Source: Streptococcus parasanguinis (GTDB lineage: Bacteria > Bacillota > Bacilli > Lactobacillales > Streptococcaceae). Taken from it: DNA of 43,616 nt. Below are positions 8,345 through 16,100 of the stretch, one piece after another. The notes beneath the pieces were generated by a model. That model made no database searches and was not told the origin of the DNA. It saw nothing but the letters and a program-made list of their open reading frames with translations. How positions within the stretch are numbered: the first letter of the stretch is position 1; every line of letters starts with the position of its first letter. The DNA lies in NCBI RefSeq assembly GCF_001074805.1, contig NZ_JUPI01000115.1:1-43616 (forward strand), read 5' to 3'. A program made the position numbers and the translations under genes.

Positions 8345-8776
8345 TCACTCTTCATTTTTTAACAATACAGTTCCAATCAATACCAGCACTCCTACCACAA
8401 ACTGTGGTATATGATTAATCACCCAATCCGGATCACCCGCAGCAATAAATGAAAAAACATAAATAGCTGCTGCTATATAAAGAGTTGCTTTATTGCCATT
8501 CACATATCCATTCCAAAGCAGGATGGTTGCAATCACAAAGCTAATCATATGGATCCCCAAAAAGTACAAAAATCCACCAGCCCACGCTCCCATTGCAAAG
8601 AGACCTAATAAAAGTTAAACTGTATAAGCAATGGCGATTAACAGGGCAAAATAAAGTATTGCAGAAGTCCCAACTCTCTTTTCTGGCTTCATTTCATTGT
8701 TAGGAAGAAGACTTTCATCTGAAACGAATGCCTCTTTTTCTGTATCTACTTCCAGATTTTTCTGTTGATCTGTCAT
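8345..8776 (-). pseudogene. Small membrane protein gene broken by one in-frame stop
   Basis: Reading from an ATG at 8776, which has an AGGAG site 6 nt upstream, gives 53 residues beginning MTDQQKNLEV. A TAA follows at 8615-8617. The same frame then continues without interruption to 8345 and ends '...VVGVLVLIGTVLLKNEE'. Without that one codon the product would be a 142-residue membrane protein of the same design as the 146-residue neighbour: a charged N-terminal tail, four membrane segments and the GDPDW ending. An ATG at 8593 could start an 82-residue remnant, but it lacks a good ribosome site. A sequencing error is possible. Confidence 0.75.
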
Positions 8777-8911
8777 AACTTTCTCCTAACCTTTTTAGTT
8801 ATTCTTTCAAATAATAGCGCTTAAAAATAGAGCGGATGAACTGATTTAACTATCTCTTTGATCGACCCGAATACTTTTTATTGAGTAGAGTTGACCATAC
8901 CCATTTTTTGA

Positions 8912-9352
8912 TTAAGAGCTTTTCTCTTCTTTAACCAGGAGTGTTCCGATTAAATCCAAAATACCTAAACATAAGGGAGCAATTCGAAATATTTCCCAGT
9001 CCGGATCAAAAGCCAAGATGATAGACAGCAGATAGAGTCCAACACTCGCATAGAGAAGGCTTTTATACCCCTTCTTCATCCCTAGTCGAATTAGAAAGGC
9101 CCCAATCGCAAGACTTAATAAGTTTGGACCAAGGAAAATCAAAACGACAAATCCCCAACCATCACCCCAAGGTGCAAAGTAAAAGAAAAACAATACAAGA
9201 TAGATAATGGATAAGTAAAATGTCACTGAAAGAAGAATAGAATGTAAGCTATTTTCTTTTGGAGGATTCTGAACAGATACAGAATTGGGATAATCTTCAC
9301 TTATCTTACGATGTTCTTTATTTTCCTCAAAATGTTTCTCTTGGTTTGTCAT
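8912..9352 (-). CDS. Unknown four-helix membrane protein, third paralogue
   Basis: A 146-residue protein of no recognised family. It has a charged N-terminal tail of about 35 residues, then four hydrophobic segments, and the ending '...FDPDWEIFRIAPLCLGILDLIGTLLVKEEKSS' shared with its two neighbours. A GTG at 9355 directly precedes the ATG at 9352. The ATG is chosen because AGGAG then lies at the same distance as in the broken paralogue, whose start context is almost identical (AGGAGAAAGTTATGACA versus AGGAGAAAGTGATGACA). All three are on the minus strand, as expected for tandem duplication and divergence. Confidence 0.7.
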   Translation of the reverse strand: MTNQEKHFEENKEHRKISEDYPNSVSVQNPPKENSLHSILLSVTFYLSIIYLVLFFFYFAPWGDGWGFVVLIFLGPNLLSLAIGAFLIRLGMKKGYKSLLYASVGLYLLSIILAFDPDWEIFRIAPLCLGILDLIGTLLVKEEKSS

Positions 9353-9523
9353 CACTTTCTCCTTCCTTTCTTATATTTTTATGTTTTTCCGTTAACACCA
9401 TTATACTTGATTCCATTATTCTTTTCATGATAGCCATCTATTCAATGCTATCTCTTAAACATTAATTTGGACAGGTTTCCAATTAGATTGCTAACATATC
9501 GTGAAATGGACTAAAAGCCTTCC

Positions 9524-9991
9524 CTAAATAAAATCAGCCTCTGCAATAGCTCGTTTCACTTCTTCAATTGGTAAATTGACCAGTTCTACTTCTTTTTCAC
9601 GGTAGAGGTATTCGGCATATTCATCAATTCGATACTGATGAATGTATACCACCCGCTTGCAACCAACTTGAAGCAATTGCTTGGTACAATTGAGACAAGG
9701 AAAATGTGTCACATAAGCTGTAAATCCTTTGGGAATCCCCCGTTCAGCTCCTTGCAAAATAGCATTGACTTCCGCATGAATCGTCCGGACACAGTGTCCC
9801 TCGACCATAAGACAGCCATCTTCTAGACAATGATCTGTCCCAGAAACGGATCCATTATAACCTGTTGCAATGACCTTATTATCCTTAACTAGTACAGCCC
9901 CAACCTTAGCTCGATTACAGGTCGCTCGATTCGAAATCAGTAAGGCCTGTGCTGCAAAATATTCATCCCATGCTAGTCGATTGTGTGTCAC
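9524..9991 (-). CDS. dCMP deaminase (ComEB-like)
   Basis: Converts dCMP to dUMP for thymidylate synthesis. The zinc-dependent cytidine/deoxycytidylate deaminase signature is complete: 'TIHAEVNAI' supplies the His and catalytic Glu, and 'FPCLNCTKQL' the two Cys ligands. The Cys and His pattern of 'DHCLEDGCLMVEGHC' is typical of dCMP deaminases. The frame is open upstream to an ATG at 10006, but that ATG has an AGGAG only 2 nt away. The GTG at 9991 has GGAGG 8 nt upstream and gives 155 residues beginning MTHNRLAWDEYFAAQAL, as in streptococcal relatives. Confidence 0.9.
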   Translation of the reverse strand: MTHNRLAWDEYFAAQALLISNRATCNRAKVGAVLVKDNKVIATGYNGSVSGTDHCLEDGCLMVEGHCVRTIHAEVNAILQGAERGIPKGFTAYVTHFPCLNCTKQLLQVGCKRVVYIHQYRIDEYAEYLYREKEVELVNLPIEEVKRAIAEADFI

Positions 9992-10035
9992 CTTTATATC
10001 CTCCATCTCTCCTCATATCGGTTACGATTATTTTC

Positions 10036-10044
10036 ATTATAGCA
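10036..10044 (-). promoter_or_regulatory. Extended -10 promoter of the dCMP deaminase gene
   Basis: The minus strand reads TGCTATAAT, a perfect extended -10, about 45 nt upstream of the GTG start. No good -35 lies at 17 bp. Confidence 0.6.
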
Positions 10045-10064
10045 TGAAATCAGCAAGAAAAAAA

Positions 10065-10180
10065 GGGAGTGGGAAAGAACTCTGACTAGTAAAAAAGAGT
10101 TCGTTTTCCACCCCCGCACAGTTGATTAGGTCATCTTTAGAGCTTAAAAAGCGAATAAAGATACCAATCAACCACTGCGT
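10065..10180. repeat. Second copy of the structured intergenic repeat
   Basis: Two hairpins are present. GGGAGTGGGAAAGAACTC (10065-10082) pairs with GAGTTCGTTTTCCACCCCC (10097-10115), and GCACAGTTGATT (10116-10127) pairs across an AT-rich centre with AATCAACCACTGCG (10166-10179). The stem cores differ from the copy at 1-122, but the edges GCACAGTTGA and TCAACCACTG are shared, which is the mark of a compensating, structure-conserved repeat. Confidence 0.55.
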
Positions 10181-10207
10181 CATACAGTTATTTCTATCAT
10201 ACATCAA

Positions 10208-10232
10208 AGGCTGGACAACTTTTGCCCAGCCT
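10208..10232 (-). terminator. Likely terminator of the infC-rpmI-rplT operon
   Basis: AGGCTGG pairs with CCAGCCT across an 11-nt loop just after rplT on the minus strand. The T-run after it is short (TTTGAT), so termination may be partial. Confidence 0.5.
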
Positions 10233-10242
10233 ATTATAAACA

Positions 10243-10602
10243 TTATTTACCAAGTTTTGCTTTAGCTGCATCTGCAAGAGCTGTGAAAGCTGCTGCATCG
10301 TTAACAGCCAAGTCAGCAAGCATTTTACGGTTAACTTCGATCTCAGCCAATTTCAAACCATGCATCAATTGTGAGTATGAAAGTCCGTTCAAACGAGCTG
10401 CCGCATTGATACGTGTGATCCACAATTTACGGAAGTCACGTTTCTTTTGACGACGGTCACGGTATGCATAGTAGTAAGAGTTCATTACTTGTTCTTTTGC
10501 AGTACGGAACAAGATATGTTTAGCTCCATAGTAACCTTTAGCTAATTTAAGAATACGTTTACGACGTTTGCGTGATACAACGCCACCTTTAACACGTGCC
10601 AT
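10243..10602 (-). CDS. rplT: 50S ribosomal protein L20
   Basis: A 119-residue basic protein of the large ribosomal subunit, required early in 50S assembly. The sequence is typical throughout, from '[20 protein letters not shown]' to the C-terminal 'DAAKAKLG'. In Firmicutes L20 also binds the infC leader and represses the operon, and a matching leader is present at 11408-11562. It is the last gene of infC-rpmI-rplT, 49 bp after rpmI. Confidence 0.98.
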
Positions 10603-10651
10603 TTATATTTCCTCCAATATTTCCTAGAATTCTTTACTTACGAATACGCGA

Positions 10652-10852
10652 TTATTTCAAGCGAGTAAGCATTGCTTTGATACGTTTGAAATCTCCTGAA
10701 TGCACCATAGATGCTTTACGAAGATGACGACGTTGTTTCTTAGTTTTTCCGTGGAAACGGTGAGAAGTGTAAGCACGGAAACGTTTAAGTCCACCAGAAC
10801 CTGTACGTTTGAAACGTTTAGCTGATGCGCGGTGTGTTTTTTGTTTTGGCAT
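10652..10852 (-). CDS. rpmI: 50S ribosomal protein L35
   Basis: A 66-residue, very basic large-subunit protein with the family's N-terminal '[15 protein letters not shown]' and the C-terminal lysine-rich region. It lies 33 bp after infC in the conserved infC-rpmI-rplT order and has a GGAG ribosome site. Confidence 0.98.
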   Translation of the reverse strand: MPKQKTHRASAKRFKRTGSGGLKRFRAYTSHRFHGKTKKQRRHLRKASMVHSGDFKRIKAMLTRLK

Positions 10853-10885
10853 GATATTTTCTCCTTTTTTTAACTTTCTGACAGA

Positions 10886-11407
10886 TTATTTCTTGTCAGT
10901 TGCTGGCGCCAATTGCATGAACATTTGACGTCCATCCATCTTAGCTCGTTGTTCGATGATTGCCACATCTTGTGTCGCTTCAGCGAAGTCGGCTAAAACT
11001 TTAGCACCAATCTCTTTGTGGGTAATCATACGACCCTTAAAGCGAATGGATACCTTCACTTTATTTCCTTTTTCAAGGAATTTGCGAGCATTGCGAAGTT
11101 TTGTATCGAAATCACCCTTGTCAATCACTGGGCTCAAACGAACTTCTTTCACGGTCACAACGCTTTGTTTTTTGCGTTGTTCTTTTTGCTTCTTCTGGTA
11201 CTCAAATTTGAACTTACCGTAGTCCATAATTTTCGCAACAGGAGGTTTAGCTTGAGGTTGAATGAGAACCAAGTCAACATTAGCGTCGTCCGCAAGTGCT
11301 TGCGCTTCGCTAAGTGGTTTGATACCCAATTGCTCACCTTCAAGACCGATTAAGCGAACTTCACGTACACGAATTTCATCATTGATGAATAAGTCTTGCT
11401 TTGCTAT
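10886..11407 (-). CDS. infC: Translation initiation factor IF-3, probable AUA start
   Basis: Binds the 30S subunit, keeps it apart from 50S and checks initiator tRNA and start codon. The N-domain ('[17 protein letters not shown]'), linker and C-domain ('[19 protein letters not shown]') are complete. The frame is open upstream to 11458. A GTG at 11416 has no ribosome site before it, whereas an ATA at 11407 has GAGGTG 6 nt upstream and gives a protein starting where Bacillus IF-3 starts. Rare start codons are a known device for IF-3 autoregulation, so the ATA (173 residues) is preferred. Database entries may use the GTG (176 residues) or an earlier codon. Confidence 0.9.
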   Translation of the reverse strand: MAKQDLFINDEIRVREVRLIGLEGEQLGIKPLSEAQALADDANVDLVLIQPQAKPPVAKIMDYGKFKFEYQKKQKEQRKKQSVVTVKEVRLSPVIDKGDFDTKLRNARKFLEKGNKVKVSIRFKGRMITHKEIGAKVLADFAEATQDVAIIEQRAKMDGRQMFMQLAPATDKK

Positions 11408-11562
11408 GGTTTTCACCTCTTTTTTATTATTCGAGAAAAACAAAGAACGGACCTGCAATACAGGCCCGAACTACATGATGTATTTCATTACTGAAACTTG
11501 ATCCGTAGGGGCCAGGCAACTTGCGTCACAAGGCGAGAAGTTCTCACTTCTGCTTTTCTCAA
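11408..11562 (-). promoter_or_regulatory. L20-type leader of the infC operon
   Basis: A structured leader of about 155 nt separates the promoter from infC. It holds a long hairpin region (GAAGTGAGAACTTC near 11545, then a GCC-rich segment) and ends in a terminator hairpin at 11436-11468. This matches the Firmicutes arrangement in which L20 binds a leader mimicking its 23S rRNA site and promotes premature termination. Recognised by position and architecture only. Confidence 0.65.
11436..11468 (-). terminator. Attenuator hairpin in the infC leader
   Basis: On the minus strand CGGGCCTG pairs with CAGGTCCG (with G-U) across TATTG and is followed by TTCTTTGTTTTT. It ends about 30 nt before the infC start, so it can only act as a conditional terminator. 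Confidence 0.7.
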
Positions 11563-11569
11563 CTTTTAT

Positions 11570-11598
11570 ATGATATCAAGTTTTTTATTATTTGTCAA
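11570..11598 (-). promoter_or_regulatory. infC operon promoter
   Basis: TTGACA (11593-11598), a 17-bp spacer and TATCAT (11570-11575) form a near-consensus promoter on the minus strand. The -35 lies inside the last codons of cmk, whose stop is at 11588-11590. Confidence 0.82.
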
Positions 11599-12265
11599 GA
11601 AGTTTTTTTGCTTTTTCTTCAATAAAGGCCACAACGTCTGCAATGCCAACACCCGTTGTGTCAAAATGAATGGCATCTGCTGCAGGTTTTAAAGGAGACA
11701 CAGCACGGTGGCTATCCTTATAGTCACGTTCAGCGATTTCTTTTTTTAACAATTCAAGATCCGCTGTGATGCCCTTTTCAACATTTTCCTTGAAGCGACG
11801 TTCTGCACGTTCCTCAACCGAAGCAACCAAAAAAATCTTCAATTCTGCATTTGGCAAGACAACTGTCCCAATATCGCGACCGTCCATGACGATTCCACCC
11901 TTCTCTGCAATCTCTTGCTGAAGAGCCACCAACTTTTCACGGATAGGCGCAAGCGCTGCGACCCACGAAACATTATTGGTCACTTGGTTATCACGAATTG
12001 GATGGGTAATATCCACGTCTGCTACAAAAACAAGTTGCTCTCCTTCTTCCGAACGACCAAAACTAATTGGATATTGATCTAAAAGGGCTAACAAGTCATC
12101 TACCTGTTCGGCTGTCAGATTATTTTGCAAAGCTAGGTAAGTCGCTGCACGATACATAGCCCCCGTATCTAGATACGTATAGTCTAGATCCTTGGCAATG
12201 ATCTTTGCAACTGTGGACTTTCCACTAGAAGCCGGTCCATCAATGGCAATTTGAATTTGTTTCAT
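11588..12265 (-). CDS. cmk: Cytidylate kinase
   Basis: Phosphorylates CMP and dCMP with ATP. The 225-residue protein has the P-loop '[14 protein letters not shown]' at residues 6-20, the CMP-binding 'LDTGAMYRA', '[19 protein letters not shown]', and 'RRFKE...[26 protein letters not shown]', all typical. It lies 14 bp after the LysM protein gene and is probably cotranscribed with it. Its 3' end contains the infC promoter. Confidence 0.96.
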   Translation of the reverse strand: MKQIQIAIDGPASSGKSTVAKIIAKDLDYTYLDTGAMYRAATYLALQNNLTAEQVDDLLALLDQYPISFGRSEEGEQLVFVADVDITHPIRDNQVTNNVSWVAALAPIREKLVALQQEIAEKGGIVMDGRDIGTVVLPNAELKIFLVASVEERAERRFKENVEKGITADLELLKKEIAERDYKDSHRAVSPLKPAADAIHFDTTGVGIADVVAFIEEKAKKLLDK

Positions 12266-12279
12266 TCTGTCTTCAACTC

Positions 12280-12735
12280 CTACTGAATCTTAACGACATC
12301 ACCAGGATTCGCATACCATGATCCTGTAGACATGTGAGATGGATTTAACTGTTCCAATTGGGCAATGGAAATACCAGCACGCGCAGCAATCGCTGCTTCC
12401 CCTTCACCTGCTTGAACAGTGATCGTACCTTCTTCCGAGTTCTCATCTTTTGAACTATCGTCTTTAGCCGCTTGGTCAGTTTGTGCTGCAGGGGCTGATG
12501 ATTTCTGTTCAACCTTAGTCTCACCATTGTAGAAACCAGACATTTGTTTTGATTTATTGCTGCCACCTGTTGATAGGAAAATCAACAAGCAGACCATCGC
12601 CACTACTACTACAAAGAAAATAATGGCTAAAATCGTCAACAGACGATCTGCCTTTATTCCATTTAACTTACTCGTTCTTTTCAATGTTTCTTCTCCATCA
12701 TCGTAAATATCTTCTTCCCATGGTTCTTTTGCCAT
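12280..12735 (-). CDS. LysM surface protein, SAG1386/EF1546 family
   Basis: A 151-residue single-pass membrane protein: an acidic cytoplasmic start ('[19 protein letters not shown]'), a membrane segment at about residues 35-60, a Ser/Gln/Asp-rich extracellular linker, and a C-terminal LysM-like domain ('[20 protein letters not shown]...NPGDVVKIQ') expected to bind peptidoglycan. The frame opens at 12768, but the ATG at 12735 has a perfect AGGAGG 5 nt upstream. It precedes cmk and is divergent from the ferredoxin gene. The family's precise role is unknown. Confidence 0.85.
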   Translation of the reverse strand: MAKEPWEEDIYDDGEETLKRTSKLNGIKADRLLTILAIIFFVVVVAMVCLLIFLSTGGSNKSKQMSGFYNGETKVEQKSSAPAAQTDQAAKDDSSKDENSEEGTITVQAGEGEAAIAARAGISIAQLEQLNPSHMSTGSWYANPGDVVKIQ

Positions 12736-12745
12736 GACTTCCTCC

Positions 12746-12774
12746 TTGTTTTTTCTCGTAAAAATCATTACAAT
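12746..12774 (+). promoter_or_regulatory. Ferredoxin promoter placed for a leaderless transcript
   Basis: TTGTTT (12746-12751) and TACAAT (12769-12774) are 17 bp apart. The -10 ends only 6 nt before the ATG, so transcription should start at or next to the start codon. Confidence 0.6.
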
Positions 12775-12780
12775 AGAAGT

Positions 12781-12981
12781 ATGAAAGTTACGTTAATTCC
12801 AGATCGTTGCATCGCTTGCGGTCTCTGTCAGACCTATTCTGAAATTTTTGATTACCATGACAATGGCATCGTTAAATTTGCTGCTGAAGACGACGACCTC
12901 CTTGAAAAGGAAGTTCCTGTCACAAACGATGTTCTCGAGGCTATTAAAGAATGCCCCACTCATGCTCTCTTAAAAGATTAA
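12781..12981 (+). CDS. Ferredoxin
   Basis: A 66-residue electron carrier with one iron-sulfur cluster. Cys10, Cys13 and Cys16 in 'CIACGLC' and Cys58 in 'KECPTHAL' supply four ligands, enough for one [4Fe-4S] cluster. The acidic surface (clusters of Glu and Asp) is typical. It is divergent from the LysM gene with 45 bp between the starts. No ribosome site is seen, and the promoter geometry suggests a leaderless mRNA. The redox partner cannot be deduced here. Confidence 0.93.
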   Translation: MKVTLIPDRCIACGLCQTYSEIFDYHDNGIVKFAAEDDDLLEKEVPVTNDVLEAIKECPTHALLKD

Positions 12982-12993
12982 GAGGGCTTTTTT
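12967..12993 (+). terminator. Ferredoxin terminator overlapping its stop codon
   Basis: CTCTTAA and TTAAGAG form a perfect 7-bp stem with a 4-nt loop, followed by GGCTTTTTT. The stem contains the TAA stop codon. Confidence 0.8.
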
Positions 12994-13468
12994 ATTTATC
13001 TGCATAATACATCTCGTAATAATCCACATGGATGAAGTTGTCCGTCAAGACCACTTCACCTTTGAAAGATGAATTTAAGGCAAGTGCATTGATAAAGTAT
13101 TTTTTCGGCCATTTGCGCATACAGAATGTCCGACTGCGCGAACCATCATTAAAAATGAGCTTGATCGACTTCTTATTTACTTCGACCTTTTCGATCGAGT
13201 CAATCTTCACCTTGATTGGAGTAAAAGGATTGGCAGTAATAATCCGCAAGATCCCATCCTCATAAATCGTGAAGTAACGATGGACCCCAATCGCGAGCAA
13301 GACCATAAATAAAAAGAACGAAAACAAAACTAGCGTTGGCACACTAGAGCTCTCATACATCAAGGCCAGTCCAATAAAGACCGGAATCACTGCAATGGAC
13401 CAATAAGTCACAAGAATAGATAAGTCCGGTTGCCAATGATAATGGACCTTTCCAAATATCTTAATCAT
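12992..13468 (-). CDS. EbsA-like membrane protein
   Basis: A 158-residue protein with two adjacent N-terminal membrane segments (about residues 20-65) and a C-terminal soluble part with a beta-rich, PH-like look ('YFTIYEDGILRIITANPFTPIKVKIDSIEKVEVN'). Length, layout and its place next to ferredoxin, LysM protein and cmk fit the EbsA-like family of lactic cocci. EbsA was named from an enterococcal aggregation-substance locus, and its function is not settled. The start has a GGGGG site. It converges on the ferredoxin gene. Confidence 0.62.
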   Translation of the reverse strand: MIKIFGKVHYHWQPDLSILVTYWSIAVIPVFIGLALMYESSSVPTLVLFSFFLFMVLLAIGVHRYFTIYEDGILRIITANPFTPIKVKIDSIEKVEVNKKSIKLIFNDGSRSRTFCMRKWPKKYFINALALNSSFKGEVVLTDNFIHVDYYEMYYADK

Positions 13469-13503
13469 GAGCGTACCCCCATCTAATAGTTTAGCATAAA
13501 AAA

Positions 13504-13560
13504 CAAAAAAAAGGGAGCCAGACAGCCAAAATCACAAAGATTTTTAACTGCTAGCACTCC
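13504..13560 (-). terminator. Imperfect terminator at the end of the rgp operon
   Basis: On the minus strand GGAGTGCTAGCAG can pair imperfectly with CTGTCTGGCTCC across a long AT-rich loop and is followed by TTTTTTTT. It lies just after the LTA-synthase-like gene. Confidence 0.4.
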
Positions 13561-13562
13561 TT

Positions 13563-16100
13563 TTAATTGGATTTATTGGTTGGGACTTTAAAGAAGTCTT
13601 TAGAAAGGTAACCTTTCCCACTAATCAGGTCGTATTCAACCATTTTCAAATCCTCTGCAATTTCTTGTGCTTCTCCTTCTAGGGCCTTTTTATCGACACT
13701 TGCTTTTTTCAGCACTTCTGTTAACAAAGCATAGTAAGGCGAAACTTTTGAATTGGTCTGTTCAAAGACCATAGCAGAGAAATCACTTGAATTGACCAAA
13801 GGATAGTTCAATTTCGGTGCATCAAAATTACTCCAAATGAAGTAGTCTGTCTGATACTGACTCTCCGGATTATTCTTAAAGGCGGACTCAGGATAAAGAC
13901 CTGGCAAATGATCCCCATAAAATACCACTGTAATCTTCTTATCTATTTTAGAAAGACTTTCCAGGAAGGATTGGGTATCACTATCCGTATGTGTTAACAA
14001 TCTAGAATAATTTAATAATTTTGCATTCTCCTCATCTGAAAATTTTTCTCCAATAGCGGTTAAATCTTCTGGACTAGATTCAGACCAAGGGGCATGGTTC
14101 TGCATCGTAATAATTGAAAAGAATTGATTTTCATTTTTATTAGTTGACAGATTTCGTAGAATCGTATTATAAAGAGTCCGATCACTTAAATACGCACCTT
14201 GTTTTTCATGTTCTACCCCTTTTGCAGGAGAAGTAATAAATTTATTAAATTTTAAATCTTTATATACAACATTTCTAGAGTAATTTCTAGGATCATTAAA
14301 ATGAATAGCAATCCTATCTTTCTCATTAAAACTGTTACTTATCGATGGTTTTTGTATTAACTTAGGAAATACCTCTGTATATAATACAGAAACACTTTGA
14401 GACATATTGTAATATGGAAGTCCAAACAAAGTTTGAAACTCCATATTTGCAGTTCCACCCCCGTAACCATCTGATTGCATTAAACCACTTGTTGTATTAT
14501 TCTTTATGGATCTTATATTCGGAATAACATCTTTATTTAACTTAACAGTATCAATTCGTGACGGATCTGAAAAGCTCTCACTCAAAATATAAATAATTGT
14601 ATTATCTTGGATATTTGAATTTCTTGTCTTATTCAATTCCGAAGCTATTGATGCATACTTTTCTTTTATTTTATTTATCCGTGCTTTAGAGTATCCCTCG
14701 GGGATAGGAACCACTTCCGTCGCCATTTGATTAAACCAAACATATGAAATTGATTTATATCTAGCATTAACAGTATTTCCCATCCAAACAATATTTTGAA
14801 AGTTATTTAATTGTGAAACAATCGGAACACCGTCTCTAACTTGACCATTTTGTTCTTTATTACTCAATAAATCAAAAACATTAACATAAACTATTATAAT
14901 GGTTAATAATAGCAGAATTCTAAAAAGGAAACTTCTCAAGATTCGTCCTTGAAAGAAAAGTTTTCTTAAAATAATATATAGCAATGGTAATAATACTAAA
15001 CATAAAATGCTGTAAAGTACAATAGACAGATCTACAAAACCAAATAATTGATCAACAGATGACAACCAAGATAAATCACTTGGCAAAACTGGTTCATTCC
15101 TCATTGAAAATTTAATTGCATTAGCAATAGAAAAGACTGTACCAAAAGAAAGAATGATTAAAGTACTTAAAACAACCTTATTAGTTACCAAAAAAACTGA
15201 AATAAATAAAAGAAATAGTGTTATAAATTGAAATAACAAAGCTCCTGGTAGAAATGAATAACCTAAAAACTTTTCACTATTTCCCATCCCAATTTGCAAA
15301 GTAAAATTGAATACTATAGCAAATACAGCACTAAAGAATACAGATAAAGAGAAGGATGGTTTGTTTTTTATAAAATCACTTTGACCTTTCATAAACAAAA
15401 ACGTGACAAAACTTAATAAAATAAACAAACCAAAAGTAGTTGGAAAGAGAGACCAAAATTGAGCTTCTGAATACTTTCCTAAATTATATTTCTCCCCAAT
15501 CTTTATAAAAGTAGTTGTTTTTGAAATAAATGATGGAATTTTACTATCCGAAAATATTAATAAAGTCAAAAATTGTCCTAATAGTAAATATTCAAACTCT
15601 TTATTAATTGCAACAGTAACTCTTCCACGATGAGTTTTATTTTCGTAATATTTTCTAAAAATGAAACAAAGACTAGAAATTAATATAATTGAAAACAAAG
15701 TCCATAATCCATTTGTTTGAAGAAACGGATTATTTTTAAAATTCCATAATTTAAATTTAGGGTTATTAATGTTAGTAGTAACATCTACTAAATACGATAA
15801 ACTTGTATATATAAAATACCCTACAATACATTTCAACAGAAAGAACCACTTAAAATCAAATTTTGAACTCAAATAAGCAATCAATAAAATGGCTATTCCA
15901 AAAATTAATCCAAAATTATTATTCAATTCCCTAACAGAAGTTGTGGATCCTATGGTATCAATTAGTCGACAATTTAAAAGAAAAACATCAATGAAATAGA
16001 ATAAAAATAAAGTTGCAATGTAATACCATTGAGTTCTTGAAACTTTCGATAAAGCTGAGAGGATAAATTCTTTAAAATTAAACTCTTTTTTCCGTTTCAT
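13563..16100 (-). CDS. LTA-synthase-family phosphotransferase (GacH/SccH-like)
   Basis: An 845-residue membrane enzyme. About the first 400 residues hold roughly 10-12 membrane segments. The extracellular C-terminal half is a sulfatase/phosphoglycerol-transferase domain with 'IYILSESFSDPSR' (nucleophile region), 'GGGTANMEFQTLFGLPYYN', 'IAIHFNDPRNYSRN' and the metal-binding 'VVFYGDHLPGLYP'. In group A streptococci and S. mutans the corresponding genes, gacH and sccH, sit at the end of the rhamnose polysaccharide locus and add glycerol phosphate to side-chain sugars. Position here is the same: last in the rgp unit, overlapping rgpF by 1 bp. The membrane half is markedly AT-richer than the catalytic end. 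The acceptor sugar is not deducible. Confidence 0.82.
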   Translation of the reverse strand: MKRKKEFNFKEFILSALSKVSRTQWYYIATLFLFYFIDVFLLNCRLIDTIGSTTSVRELNNNFGLIFGIAILLIAYLSSKFDFKWFFLLKCIVGYFIYTSLSYLVDVTTNINNPKFKLWNFKNNPFLQTNGLWTLFSIILISSLCFIFRKYYENKTHRGRVTVAINKEFEYLLLGQFLTLLIFSDSKIPSFISKTTTFIKIGEKYNLGKYSEAQFWSLFPTTFGLFILLSFVTFLFMKGQSDFIKNKPSFSLSVFFSAVFAIVFNFTLQIGMGNSEKFLGYSFLPGALLFQFITLFLLFISVFLVTNKVVLSTLIILSFGTVFSIANAIKFSMRNEPVLPSDLSWLSSVDQLFGFVDLSIVLYSILCLVLLPLLYIILRKLFFQGRILRSFLFRILLLLTIIIVYVNVFDLLSNKEQNGQVRDGVPIVSQLNNFQNIVWMGNTVNARYKSISYVWFNQMATEVVPIPEGYSKARINKIKEKYASIASELNKTRNSNIQDNTIIYILSESFSDPSRIDTVKLNKDVIPNIRSIKNNTTSGLMQSDGYGGGTANMEFQTLFGLPYYNMSQSVSVLYTEVFPKLIQKPSISNSFNEKDRIAIHFNDPRNYSRNVVYKDLKFNKFITSPAKGVEHEKQGAYLSDRTLYNTILRNLSTNKNENQFFSIITMQNHAPWSESSPEDLTAIGEKFSDEENAKLLNYSRLLTHTDSDTQSFLESLSKIDKKITVVFYGDHLPGLYPESAFKNNPESQYQTDYFIWSNFDAPKLNYPLVNSSDFSAMVFEQTNSKVSPYYALLTEVLKKASVDKKALEGEAQEIAEDLKMVEYDLISGKGYLSKDFFKVPTNKSN

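Noticed and set aside
8345..8593. An independent 82-residue membrane protein starting at 8593
   Set aside because: The same frame continues upstream through one TAA to a well-placed ribosome site and start at 8776, so this is the 3' part of a broken gene.
13032..13265. Plus-strand reading frame opposite the EbsA-like gene
   Set aside because: It is antisense to a gene with a clear ribosome site and membrane topology and has no supporting signals.
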